From Bacteroidales bacterium (GTDB taxonomy: Bacteria; Bacteroidota; Bacteroidia; Bacteroidales; UBA932): DNA of 34,550 bases. Below are positions 6,389-14,024 of the stretch, piece by piece. The notes beneath the pieces are model-generated. The model searched no databases. It had not been told where the DNA came from and saw only the letters and a program-made list of their open reading frames with translations. How positions within the stretch are numbered: position 1 is the first letter of the stretch; every line of letters begins with the position of its first letter. Location of the stretch: positions 1-34,550 of the forward strand of contig JAKSKF010000015.1 of the NCBI GenBank assembly GCA_024401825.1, in the 5' to 3' direction. The position numbers were made by a program, and so were the translations under genes.

Positions 6389-6925
6389 TTACTTCTTTTC
6401 TTTCAGAAGGTCGCGGATTTCTTCAAGCAGAACTATGTCGTCAGCCTTGGGCGCGGGGGCCTCTTCGGGAGCCGGTTCTTCTGCCTTCTTTGAGCGGAGT
6501 TTCTGGCCCATACGGGTCACGAGCCTGATGCAGAGGAAGATGCAGAGCGCGATGATGAAGAAGTTCACGATTTCCTGAATGAAGTTGCCATAATTCAGGA
6601 ATACTGAAGGGACGTCGGTGGCGGCGACAGTCTGGGCGGCTGCTTCGGTGGCCTGGGCAATCTCACCCGCCACTTCGGAACCTGTGGCCTCCGCCACTTC
6701 ACCGACGCTTTCCACAACTGTGCTTGCAAGCGTTCCCTTGAGTTCGACATTGAGCTTGGAGAGGTCCACGCCTCCCGCGAGCCAGCCTACCAGAGGCATA
6801 ATGATGTCATTTACCAATGACGTTACGATTTTGCCGAATGCGCCACCGACAACAACGCCGATAGCCATATCAACAACATTGCCTTTCATTGCGAAGGCTT
6901 TGAAATCTGACCAGAATTTTGCCAT
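6389..6925 (-). CDS. mscL: Large-conductance mechanosensitive channel MscL
   Basis: This is an inner-membrane channel that opens under membrane tension to release solutes during osmotic downshock. The N-terminal helix and first membrane segment are unmistakable: [20 protein letters not shown], then [14 protein letters not shown]. The second membrane segment is [20 protein letters not shown], and the C-terminal charged bundle ends [11 protein letters not shown]. At 178 residues it is longer than the common 130-150. The excess is an Ala/Glu/Val-rich insert in the periplasmic loop (about residues 65-105) plus a Pro/Ala/Glu linker before the C-terminal helix. It begins 4 bp after the stop of the transglutaminase-like gene and is the last gene of the minus-strand run. 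Confidence 0.96.
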   Translation of the reverse strand: MAKFWSDFKAFAMKGNVVDMAIGVVVGGAFGKIVTSLVNDIIMPLVGWLAGGVDLSKLNVELKGTLASTVVESVGEVAEATGSEVAGEIAQATEAAAQTVAATDVPSVFLNYGNFIQEIVNFFIIALCIFLCIRLVTRMGQKLRSKKAEEPAPEEAPAPKADDIVLLEEIRDLLKEKK

Positions 6926-6929
6926 AATC

Positions 6930-8276
6930 TTATTTGTTTAAACGTTCGTATTCCAAATCCATATCCCACCGGTCGAAGTAAAGGTTCCCGCCTTTCCATT
7001 CAAGTTCTCCGCGCTGGAAGTCCACCGGCTCGGAGCGGGGGTATCTTTTGCGGGGCTGCAGTTCCTTGCCCCATTCGCTGTTCACGATTATCTTGTAACT
7101 GTCCGAAGCTCCGAAATTGAACCAGGTGAGTTCGGGGTGCCGCGTAGCAAACTCGGGGATGCCTGCCGACTGGTCAACCGGAATCCAGCCTATGCCCTCG
7201 AAATAAACCCTGCACCAGTCGTGCATATTCCATTCCTCCCAGGGGACATCGGTAAGTCCGCTTTCCCAGGCGCAGGGAATTCCCGCGATGCGGGCCAGCG
7301 TCATAAACAGAAGAGTCTTCTGCCCGCAGTCCCCGTGCCCGCAGTCAAGGACATATTCGGGGATGTTGGCAATCGTGCCGTATTCCCGCGCTCCGGCCCA
7401 GGGGAAAGTGCTGTCTATCCAGCAGAAGATGGCTTTCGCCTTGTCCACGGGGTTGTCCTGACCTGCAGTCAGCGAGTCTGAAAGTTCCCTCATCCTGTCC
7501 GAGAAAACTATATGGGGAGCCTGTTCACGGGTGTAACGCCTGTACAGGTCTGATTTCCTGTCATACTCCGCCGCCTGTATGCAGCTCATATCGTGATATT
7601 CACCGAAAGAAGTGAAGGAATATTCTATCCGGAAAACCGTGGGCTTACCGGCTTCGGCCTTCTGTTCCATATATACCGCCGAGTGGGGCGCCTTGATGTC
7701 AGGCATCCTGTACCCGGGGCAGTTGGCGCTGAGCAGTTTGACGTTCTTCTGCCTGGGCGTGTCCCTGCGGGGGAATGGAATCCAGCAGCGGACAGTCTCT
7801 CCTGCGGGCACGGCATCTGCATCCAGGGTTATGGTATGTCGGACTCTGATGTCTTCCCCGTTGCAGAGGGTTTTCCCGCTCGATATGCAACTGTCAATCA
7901 GACTGTACATACCGGAGGTCTCCGCGGCTTCGGTGTCGTGGAGAGCGCGGACCTGAGCGGCGTCGGCGCGTACGGCGGCATCCCTTACGGCCTTGCAGGC
8001 GGGGTCGATGAGGAAGAGATTGGATGCAGCGCATCTGAAATACCGCTGTTCGCCATTGATTTCCATCGCTTCAAGAAGGCCTTCGGCAGTCCATCGGTCA
8101 ATCTGTTCGTCGGACACGTCCGGGATGTATTGGCCGATATGGGCGCGGACGTCCTCGCGGGTCTTGCAGAAATCCACTGACAGGCGCATATCCATATCTT
8201 CGGGCGAGATTTGCCTGTCCCTGCAGCCCGCAAGAGCGAGAAGAGCGAAAATCAGGGGTAGAAGCGGCTTCCTCAT
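6930..8276 (-). CDS. Transglutaminase-like lipoprotein
   Basis: The 448-residue product begins [18 protein letters not shown], a lipoprotein signal. The C-terminal half is a transglutaminase-like (papain-fold) domain with a complete triad: C317 in [10 protein letters not shown]352 in [11 protein letters not shown] and D368 in WIPVDQS. The N-terminal half has two parts: a helical region (about 25-130) and a beta-rich region with [11 protein letters not shown] and [14 protein letters not shown] that commonly precedes such domains. Members of this fold in bacteria are mostly peptidases or isopeptidases. It lies 11 bp downstream of the dipeptide epimerase gene and two genes from an amidase, so cleavage of cell-wall peptides is a reasonable inference, but the substrate is not shown by the sequence. 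Confidence 0.85.
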   Translation of the reverse strand: MRKPLLPLIFALLALAGCRDRQISPEDMDMRLSVDFCKTREDVRAHIGQYIPDVSDEQIDRWTAEGLLEAMEINGEQRYFRCAASNLFLIDPACKAVRDAAVRADAAQVRALHDTEAAETSGMYSLIDSCISSGKTLCNGEDIRVRHTITLDADAVPAGETVRCWIPFPRRDTPRQKNVKLLSANCPGYRMPDIKAPHSAVYMEQKAEAGKPTVFRIEYSFTSFGEYHDMSCIQAAEYDRKSDLYRRYTREQAPHIVFSDRMRELSDSLTAGQDNPVDKAKAIFCWIDSTFPWAGAREYGTIANIPEYVLDCGHGDCGQKTLLFMTLARIAGIPCAWESGLTDVPWEEWNMHDWCRVYFEGIGWIPVDQSAGIPEFATRHPELTWFNFGASDSYKIIVNSEWGKELQPRKRYPRSEPVDFQRGELEWKGGNLYFDRWDMDLEYERLNK

Positions 8277-8287
8277 AGCGAAGTCAA

Positions 8288-9439
8288 CTACAGTTTGATA
8301 AGTCCGAGTCCGGGCCGGTCAGGAAGAATCAGCTTGCCTTCCTTCACTACCATACCCTCGAACAGGTCATTGGCAATCAGGAGATTGCCGTCGAGGTCGG
8401 CGTAGTCGCACACGGGGGAGAGCATTGCGGCGGCGGTGGTGGCGCAGGAAGTCTCCGTCATACAGCCGAGCATTACCTTCATCCCCAGAGTGTGCGCATA
8501 GTTGTACATCTTCCAGGCCTCGTGCATGCCGGTACATTTCATCAACTTGATGTTGATGCCGTCGAACGCTCCCTTGATGCTGTCTATATCCTTGAGCCGT
8601 TGTATGGATTCATCCGCAAATACGGGAATGGGACTGCGCTCCGTAATCCAGGCGTTGTCGTCCAGCCTCTCCTTGGGCATAGGCTGCTCCACCATCTTGA
8701 CACCCATCTCGTTGAGCCAGAAAATCTCGTCGAGAGCCTTCTGCTTGTCCTTCCAGCCCTGGTTGGCGTCAACGACGAGCGGAGTGTCCGTAACGCTGCG
8801 GATAGTTTCAATCATTTCAGTATCGTTCTCCAGACCTACCTTTACCTTGAGGACATTGAACTTGCCCTTGCACTCCAGAGTCTTCTGCCTTACCACTTCC
8901 GGCGTGTCGATGCCTATGGTGAAGGTGGTGTCGGGCGCCTTGGCCGCGTCAAGTCCCCAGATTCGGAACCAGGGCTGGCCCATTAGTTTTCCCACAAGGT
9001 CGTGGAGCGCTATGTCCACAGCCGCCTTCGCGGGAGCGTCGCCGTCAGACAGGCTGTCCACGTACTCAAGTATGTCGTCGATGCAGAAAGGGTCGGAGAA
9101 CTTGCCCAGGTCCACTTTTTCCAGAAAAGCGCAGACACTCTCCACGGTATGTCCGAGATAGGGGGGCATCGACGCTTCGCCGTAGCCTGTGAAACCGTCG
9201 TATTCAATCTTGACCTGTACGTCGGGAGTGGTGGTACGTGAGTACGATGCAACGGTGAACGTGTGCGCCAGCTTGAGCTCGTACGGCTCCCAGCTCAGCC
9301 TCATCCTGGCTGAACCGTTCCTGTTGACCGAATATGGTTTGGGCTCCCTGCCGCTTGAGGCCGTTTTTCCCGTGCAGGCAAGAAGAGACGCCCCGGCCGT
9401 CGCCGCCGCGGTTGTTATGAGAAATTCTCTGCGTTTCAT
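8288..9439 (-). CDS. Dipeptide epimerase (enolase superfamily), exported
   Basis: This is an enolase-superfamily enzyme of the muconate-lactonising subgroup, most like L-Ala-D/L-Glu epimerases that act on murein dipeptides. Catalytic residues are in place: the KVK pair at 198-200, metal ligands D224 (VVDANQG), E251 (MVEQPM) and D276 (FADES), and K298 (NIKLMK). The start was placed at 9439 rather than 9484 because it gives MKRREFLITTAAATAGASLL followed by Ala-Cys: a twin-arginine-like motif combined with a lipobox. Export of a folded metal enzyme fits a periplasmic role. The final GLGLIKL tail is normal, and 383 residues is near the usual length plus a signal. A neighbouring amidase and transglutaminase-like protein support a role in cell-wall peptide salvage. 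Confidence 0.9.
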   Translation of the reverse strand: MKRREFLITTAAATAGASLLACTGKTASSGREPKPYSVNRNGSARMRLSWEPYELKLAHTFTVASYSRTTTPDVQVKIEYDGFTGYGEASMPPYLGHTVESVCAFLEKVDLGKFSDPFCIDDILEYVDSLSDGDAPAKAAVDIALHDLVGKLMGQPWFRIWGLDAAKAPDTTFTIGIDTPEVVRQKTLECKGKFNVLKVKVGLENDTEMIETIRSVTDTPLVVDANQGWKDKQKALDEIFWLNEMGVKMVEQPMPKERLDDNAWITERSPIPVFADESIQRLKDIDSIKGAFDGINIKLMKCTGMHEAWKMYNYAHTLGMKVMLGCMTETSCATTAAAMLSPVCDYADLDGNLLIANDLFEGMVVKEGKLILPDRPGLGLIKL

Positions 9440-9521
9440 AGAAATGACTGGATTTGGTCTGCGAATATACAAAATAATTTGCAATGGGCGTCCGGAAGGA
9501 AACCGGTCCGTCCGGGTCTGT

Positions 9522-10979
9522 TCAGTCGTCCTCCCTGACGTCGGAAATGTAATCCTGAAGCCCTTGAACTATCTTTTTGGCCATCTTCTGCCGGAAATCT
9601 TCATCCAGGAGAAGTTCTTCGTCGGGCATACTGCTGACGAACAGGCCCTCCACCAGGAAAGTGGGGTATTCGGTGGGAGTGCCGAGCCCGAAGTTGAAGT
9701 TTCCCGTGAGCCCGCGGCTCTCCACTCCGTCAAGTTCCAGGATTCTGTTCAGCACACAGAGAGCGAGGTCCCGGTTCTGAACGTACTTGTAGTAGGCGCT
9801 TGTCCCCATCGGCTTGAAAACCGACCCTCCGGCATTGTTGTGAACCGATACCAGCAGGTCGACCCCCGCATCCAGCATAATCTTCCTTCGGGAGTCCATA
9901 GACAGGGTCTCGTCCCCGGTGCGGGTGAGCGTGACTCTGGCGCCCATCCTCTCCAGGATGTTCTTGACCTTGTAAACTATCGACAGATTTATGTCTTTCT
10001 CCGGTGTCCCCGTCACGCTGACGGCGCCGAGACCGGACCCGCCGTGCCCTGCGTCCAACCCTATGTGCATAGCGGAAAGCGACAGTTCCGGAGTGTGTCT
10101 GACATTGATCTTCAATACGTTGCCTTCAAATTTCACGCTGTATCCCCACAGATGCTTCCGCTTGAGCCTTATGACCAGTCTGAGCACGTCGCTTTCCACC
10201 TGGCGGCACTCCACACGGTCAATCATTTCCAGGGACTGTCCGTGAGTAATCCAGTTGCTGTTGTTCATCACCCCGAAGATATCGACGTACAGCGTGGACG
10301 GGTCGGTGTCAAACCAGGAATGATACAGGGTCCTGGCTCCGAGGTTCACCCTCACCTCGTCAGTCCTGTCCGACCTCTTCACAGATATGCTGCCGCTGTT
10401 GGTGAGGACGGGAACGCCCTTGGGGTCGAGCCTCAGGCAGTCCTTGTCAGTAAAGGCGGTGCGGCGCTCGGACAACTGCACCTTGTACATTGAGCCGGAT
10501 TTCCCGACAATCTTCACGGGGATTCCTTCGTCCACATAACCCATCTTGGAGGCGCCCAGCCGGTCCTTGCCGTTGCTGTAAGTCAGATAAGCGCCCTTCG
10601 CGGTGAACGCGTAGGCATTTTCCGGGACAACCTTCGGCGCCGGGCTGTCCTTGCACGAAGATGCTCCCGGCTCCTTTCCGGGAAAGTTCACTTCCAGGGT
10701 CCTGGAGGCGCTTTCTCCGTCCAGGCAGACATTTATTTCAATCCTGTTGGGACCGTCCTCCAACCGGACCGGCAGCCCGAACGCTCCCGTCTTGTAAACC
10801 TTGGCTTCTTCTCCGTTGATGGTGGCGACTGCGCCCGGACTGGTCCTGCATACCACGTCGATACAACGCTTGGAACTGTTCCTCACATTCCCCTGAAGGA
10901 CGGTGATGTCTATTGTGGCGGATGCGGCGGCGCTGACGGCGAGACACGCCGCCGTAAGTATGATTTTATGACAATTCAT
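9522..10979 (-). CDS. N-acetylmuramoyl-L-alanine amidase (Amidase_3)
   Basis: This zinc amidase cleaves the bond between MurNAc and the peptide stem. The signal peptide is MNCHKIILTAACLAVSAAAS. The catalytic domain occupies about residues 300-485 with zinc ligands H312 (GLDAGHGG), E327 (PEKDIN) and H380 (SVHNN) and the catalytic E444 (FLVEGLF). Upstream are beta-rich segments, including a possible SH3-like region (about 120-180: AYLTYSN and GIPVKIVGKSGSMYKVQLS), as in other Bacteroidales amidases. The position 9 bp after the aldose epimerase gene and 82 bp before the dipeptide epimerase suggests one transcript. It would supply free peptides for the downstream epimerase and transglutaminase-like protein. 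The extended N-terminal half makes it larger than E. coli AmiC. Confidence 0.93.
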   Translation of the reverse strand: MNCHKIILTAACLAVSAAASATIDITVLQGNVRNSSKRCIDVVCRTSPGAVATINGEEAKVYKTGAFGLPVRLEDGPNRIEINVCLDGESASRTLEVNFPGKEPGASSCKDSPAPKVVPENAYAFTAKGAYLTYSNGKDRLGASKMGYVDEGIPVKIVGKSGSMYKVQLSERRTAFTDKDCLRLDPKGVPVLTNSGSISVKRSDRTDEVRVNLGARTLYHSWFDTDPSTLYVDIFGVMNNSNWITHGQSLEMIDRVECRQVESDVLRLVIRLKRKHLWGYSVKFEGNVLKINVRHTPELSLSAMHIGLDAGHGGSGLGAVSVTGTPEKDINLSIVYKVKNILERMGARVTLTRTGDETLSMDSRRKIMLDAGVDLLVSVHNNAGGSVFKPMGTSAYYKYVQNRDLALCVLNRILELDGVESRGLTGNFNFGLGTPTEYPTFLVEGLFVSSMPDEELLLDEDFRQKMAKKIVQGLQDYISDVREDD

Positions 10980-10988
10980 ACCTCGGGC

Positions 10989-12029
10989 TTATACGCTGAA
11001 GGCGAAGATGATGGCTTCCTTGTAGGTCTTGCCGGGCGTCAGGACGGTGGAGGGGAAGGAACTGCGGTTGGGAGAGTCGGGGAAGTGCTGGCATTCCAGG
11101 GCTACGCCGCTGTAGTCGTGATAGATTGCGCCCCGCTTTCCCTTGGGACAGCCTTCCAGCCAGTTTCCGGTATATACCTGGATTCCCGGTTGGGTGGTGT
11201 ACACTTTTAGAACCCTGCCGCTGACCTCGGAACTCAGGCTCGCGCAGTGCTGGAGCTGCCCGGGCAGATAGTTGTCTATGCACCAGCAGGCATCGTAACC
11301 CTTACCGTAATTGAGGGCGGGGAAGTCCTTGCGGATGTCCCGGCCCAGTGTCTTGGGCTTGCGGAAGTCCATAGGGGTGCCGCTGACCATCTCCGGAATT
11401 CCGGTGGGGATGAGGGTGTCGTCGGTCGGCAGATATTCGGAGGAATTGAGCCAGAGCCTGTGTCTGAGGATGTTGCCCTTTCCGTTGAGGTTGAAATATG
11501 CGTGGTTGGTGAAATTCACCACGGTCCTGCGGTCGCTGCGGGCGGTGAACGTGAGCCGGAGCTCGTTGTTCTCGCTCCACTCGTAACGGACTATCAGTTT
11601 GACGTTTCCGGGGTAACCCATCTCTCCGTCTTCGAAGTAGTACATGAATTCCACTCCTCCCTTGTGCTTGCGGCTCTCCCAGACCTTGTTCTGACAGCCT
11701 TCGGGCCCGCCGTGAAGATGGTTGGGACCGTTGTTCACAGGCAGGGTGTACTCCTTCCCGTCCAGGGAGAAACGCCCTCCGGCTATTCTGTTGGCGTACC
11801 TTCCCGGGCACTTTCCCGCGCAGGGCCCGTCATAGAAATAACTCTCCGGCTTGCCGTATCCTATGACCACGTCACCCAACTTTCCGTTCTTGTCCGGCAC
11901 GTTGACGGACACTATTCCCGCGCCTATGTTGCAAAGCACGACGTATGCTCCGGACGCATTGGTGAGCCTGTACCTGTAAACGGGCTTTCCGTCCCCGGTT
12001 CTGCCCCATAACTTTCTCTTGATTTCCAT
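10989..12029 (-). CDS. galM: Aldose 1-epimerase (galactose mutarotase)
   Basis: This enzyme interconverts the alpha and beta anomers of galactose and other aldoses. Family motifs are all present: NRIAGGRFSLDGKEYTLPVN, then NHLHGGPEG, the catalytic H176 in FTNHAYFNLNG, and the catalytic base E312 in ALECQHFPDSPN. The 346 residues match GalM length, and no signal peptide is seen, so it is probably cytoplasmic. It begins 9 bp after the response-regulator gene and so is probably co-transcribed with the LytS/LytTR pair. That links the regulator to galactose metabolism and to the GH53/GH2 galactan enzymes in the divergent locus. The GalM fold is shared with other carbohydrate-binding epimerases; the motif set makes GalM the best call. 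Confidence 0.95.
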   Translation of the reverse strand: MEIKRKLWGRTGDGKPVYRYRLTNASGAYVVLCNIGAGIVSVNVPDKNGKLGDVVIGYGKPESYFYDGPCAGKCPGRYANRIAGGRFSLDGKEYTLPVNNGPNHLHGGPEGCQNKVWESRKHKGGVEFMYYFEDGEMGYPGNVKLIVRYEWSENNELRLTFTARSDRRTVVNFTNHAYFNLNGKGNILRHRLWLNSSEYLPTDDTLIPTGIPEMVSGTPMDFRKPKTLGRDIRKDFPALNYGKGYDACWCIDNYLPGQLQHCASLSSEVSGRVLKVYTTQPGIQVYTGNWLEGCPKGKRGAIYHDYSGVALECQHFPDSPNRSSFPSTVLTPGKTYKEAIIFAFSV

Positions 12030-12038
12030 ATTCTTTAA

Positions 12039-12737
12039 TTATTGGTTTTTCAGCCATTTGAGGAAAGCGTCCATCCTCGGCCTCGAGACGGCGAATCCGG
12101 ACTCGTCCGCTCCGATATTCACAGTCAGATGCCCCGCTCTGTCCCTGCGGACGCTCTCGATTGCCCGCCTGTTTATTATGCATCCCCTGGATATGCGGGT
12201 GAAACGGTTCGGGTCGAGCTCCTTCTCCAGCATATCCATCGTGCTGTCTATCAGATATCTCTCCTTCCTGAAGGTCATCAGGTAATTGGCCTTGCTCTCG
12301 GAACAGATGTAAGCCGTGTCCTCGGTCGAGACGGGAATTATCCTGTTTCCGAAATGGATGGTCAGGATTTTCTTGAAATCCTTCCTTCCCCTCTGACAAC
12401 GCTCGACGGCGCTCTTCAACCTTTCCAGGGAGATGGGCTTGAGCAGATAGTCTATGCTTCCGGCTTCGAACGCCTTCACGGCGTAGGAGTCGTAGGCGGT
12501 GGTCATAATGACGCTTGAGCACACGTCCACCATCCTGAAAATCTGGAATGCGCTCCCGTCCAGAAGTTCCACGTCCATAAATATTATGTCCGGCGGTACG
12601 GACGAGTCGAGGTACTCCACGCTGCTCTGAACCGAATCGGTCATCTTGACCACTTCTATTTCCGGGAAATTGGTTCGAAGCACGTTGGCGAGCTGCTCCC
12701 TTGCCATCCTCTCATCTTCTATTATCATTGCTTTCAT
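12039..12737 (-). CDS. LytTR-family response regulator
   Basis: This 232-residue two-domain regulator has a receiver domain with acidic residues at 7-9, the phosphoacceptor D55 in IIFMDVELLDG, the switch T in IMTTAYDSYAVKAF and the conserved K in LLKPISLERL. A LytTR DNA-binding domain follows (about 130-230), with the ends RGCIINRRAIESV and the beta strands HLTVNIG. LytTR domains bind pairs of 9-bp direct repeats with 12-13 bp between them. It starts 9 bp after the kinase gene and is followed 9 bp later by galM. The likely target is the divergent promoter at 13.9-14.0 kb, where matching repeats occur; the distance to the kinase start supports autoregulation as well. Confidence 0.95.
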   Translation of the reverse strand: MKAMIIEDERMAREQLANVLRTNFPEIEVVKMTDSVQSSVEYLDSSVPPDIIFMDVELLDGSAFQIFRMVDVCSSVIMTTAYDSYAVKAFEAGSIDYLLKPISLERLKSAVERCQRGRKDFKKILTIHFGNRIIPVSTEDTAYICSESKANYLMTFRKERYLIDSTMDMLEKELDPNRFTRISRGCIINRRAIESVRRDRAGHLTVNIGADESGFAVSRPRMDAFLKWLKNQ

Positions 12738-12746
12738 AGTCGGTCT

Positions 12747-13889
12747 CTATAAAAACGGCAGGACCACGGAAAAACTGTGGTCGGAGGATTTCACTATTAT
12801 GGACTTGGTCCCCAGGTCCCTGTACTGCTGCCTTAGATTGGCAAGCCCGATTCCGGTGGATTCGGGCGCGTCCAGCCTGGGGCACAGGTTGTTGCTGACC
12901 ACAATGCTCTTGTCTGTCGCGTGGATGCCGATGGTCAGACGGTTCTCGGGCCTGACGGCATTGTGCTTGATGGCGTTTTCTATGAGCATCTGGAGGCTGC
13001 ACGGGACAAGCTCCCTGCCCAGCAGGCTGTCCGGAATGTCGATGTCGAATTCCAACCCTTCCGGCCAGCGTACCAGCAGCAGGTCAATGTATTGGGACAC
13101 GAAATCGAGTTCTTCCCTGACAGTCACCGTGCGCTTGTCTTCGTTGCCCAGCATATATCTGTAGATGTCAGCGAGCTTGTGGGCGTATGAACTTGCCTTC
13201 TGCGGGTCATTCTCCTGAATCAGGCAGTCGAGTATGTTGAGGCTGTTGAATAGAAAATGGGGATTGACCTGCTGCTTGAGTTTGAGATAGCGGTATTTCG
13301 CAAGGTTCGCCTCGTTTTCGGACAGCTTGGCCCTCTGGTGATATTTCATTGCGTATTCCGCAATCCATACCAGGGCGCTGCAGGAAAAGGCGTAGTCCAG
13401 CACAAGTCCCATAAGGGCGCTGCGGGCGTCATTGACGTGGTGGTTGGAGAGGGCTATCACCATTCTGATGAGGAGGATGGCGACGAACGCTATAAGGAGC
13501 CACCTGATACCACCCTCCCCGGCGGACCTGTCCTGGCCGGCGTGCTTCCTTGCATAGTGTCCGGAGGCCGAAAGCCAGCTCCATCCAATCAGTTCCGTGC
13601 AGATGAAAGTCGAGAGGGGATAGATGAGGTAAGGGGAACTTATGAAAGTGGAGATGCCCAGCGCGGTGACCTTTCCCAACGCATAGCCTATGACATTCAC
13701 TATGATGACGCTCACGGCCACGAATCGGATGTCCGTCTGCCGGCGCATGCAGATGAGCACGACCAGCAACATTGACAACAGGGTGAGTAACAGGTCGTCG
13801 GCCACTCCAATGAGACGGCATCCCAGCGCGGCGGCAAGATGCATCACCGCAAAGGCGTGAATCAATATGTGATTTCTGTTCACTTCCAT
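12747..13889 (-). CDS. LytS-type sensor histidine kinase
   Basis: This 380-residue membrane kinase belongs to the His_kinase (LytS/YehU) family. The N-terminal 190 residues contain about six hydrophobic segments, so the sensor is probably membrane-embedded, with no periplasmic domain of note. The H-box is QQVNPHFLFNSLN with H211, followed by the N-box SLQMLIENAIKHN and the G-box STGIGLANLRQQY of the ATPase domain. It precedes the LytTR regulator by 9 bp. The stimulus cannot be read from the sequence. The gene is divergent from the MFS/SusC locus, with 135 bp between the start codons, so both can share regulatory sites. Confidence 0.94.
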   Translation of the reverse strand: MEVNRNHILIHAFAVMHLAAALGCRLIGVADDLLLTLLSMLLVVLICMRRQTDIRFVAVSVIIVNVIGYALGKVTALGISTFISSPYLIYPLSTFICTELIGWSWLSASGHYARKHAGQDRSAGEGGIRWLLIAFVAILLIRMVIALSNHHVNDARSALMGLVLDYAFSCSALVWIAEYAMKYHQRAKLSENEANLAKYRYLKLKQQVNPHFLFNSLNILDCLIQENDPQKASSYAHKLADIYRYMLGNEDKRTVTVREELDFVSQYIDLLLVRWPEGLEFDIDIPDSLLGRELVPCSLQMLIENAIKHNAVRPENRLTIGIHATDKSIVVSNNLCPRLDAPESTGIGLANLRQQYRDLGTKSIIVKSSDHSFSVVLPFL

Positions 13890-13939
13890 CCCAGGCGTAA
13901 AGGTAACATTTATAATCTCTCCGTCAAAGGTTTTTGCAA

Positions 13940-13968
13940 TTCATCCACAAAATCCGGCAGTTCATCCA
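13940..13968. promoter_or_regulatory. Direct-repeat pair, likely LytTR box
   Basis: TTCATCCA occurs at 13940-13947 and again at 13961-13968, with starts exactly 21 bp apart (two helical turns). LytTR regulators such as AgrA recognise two direct repeats at this spacing. The pair sits between the kinase gene and the MFS/SusC genes and ends directly at the -7-like element at 13969, a normal activator position. The repeat word differs from known LytTR consensus words, which vary among family members. Confidence 0.55.
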
Positions 13969-13976
13969 TATTCTTG
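13969..13976 (+). promoter_or_regulatory. -7-like element of the PUL
   Basis: TATTCTTG matches TAnnTTTG at 7 of 8 positions and lies 48 bp before the MFS start. No clear -33 sequence is found, as expected if the LytTR-like repeats at 13940-13968 provide activation. On the opposite strand, AACCTTTG (13925-13932) is a comparable near match for the kinase gene. Confidence 0.4.
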
Positions 13977-14024
13977 CACACGGACGAATTATAAAGAGGT
14001 AAATTGGAACGAACACTAAAAACG

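Noticed and set aside
8288-9484. Longer start of the dipeptide epimerase at 9484
   Set aside because: The extra 15 residues would precede and disrupt the RR-type signal and lipobox, so the ATG at 9439 is preferred.
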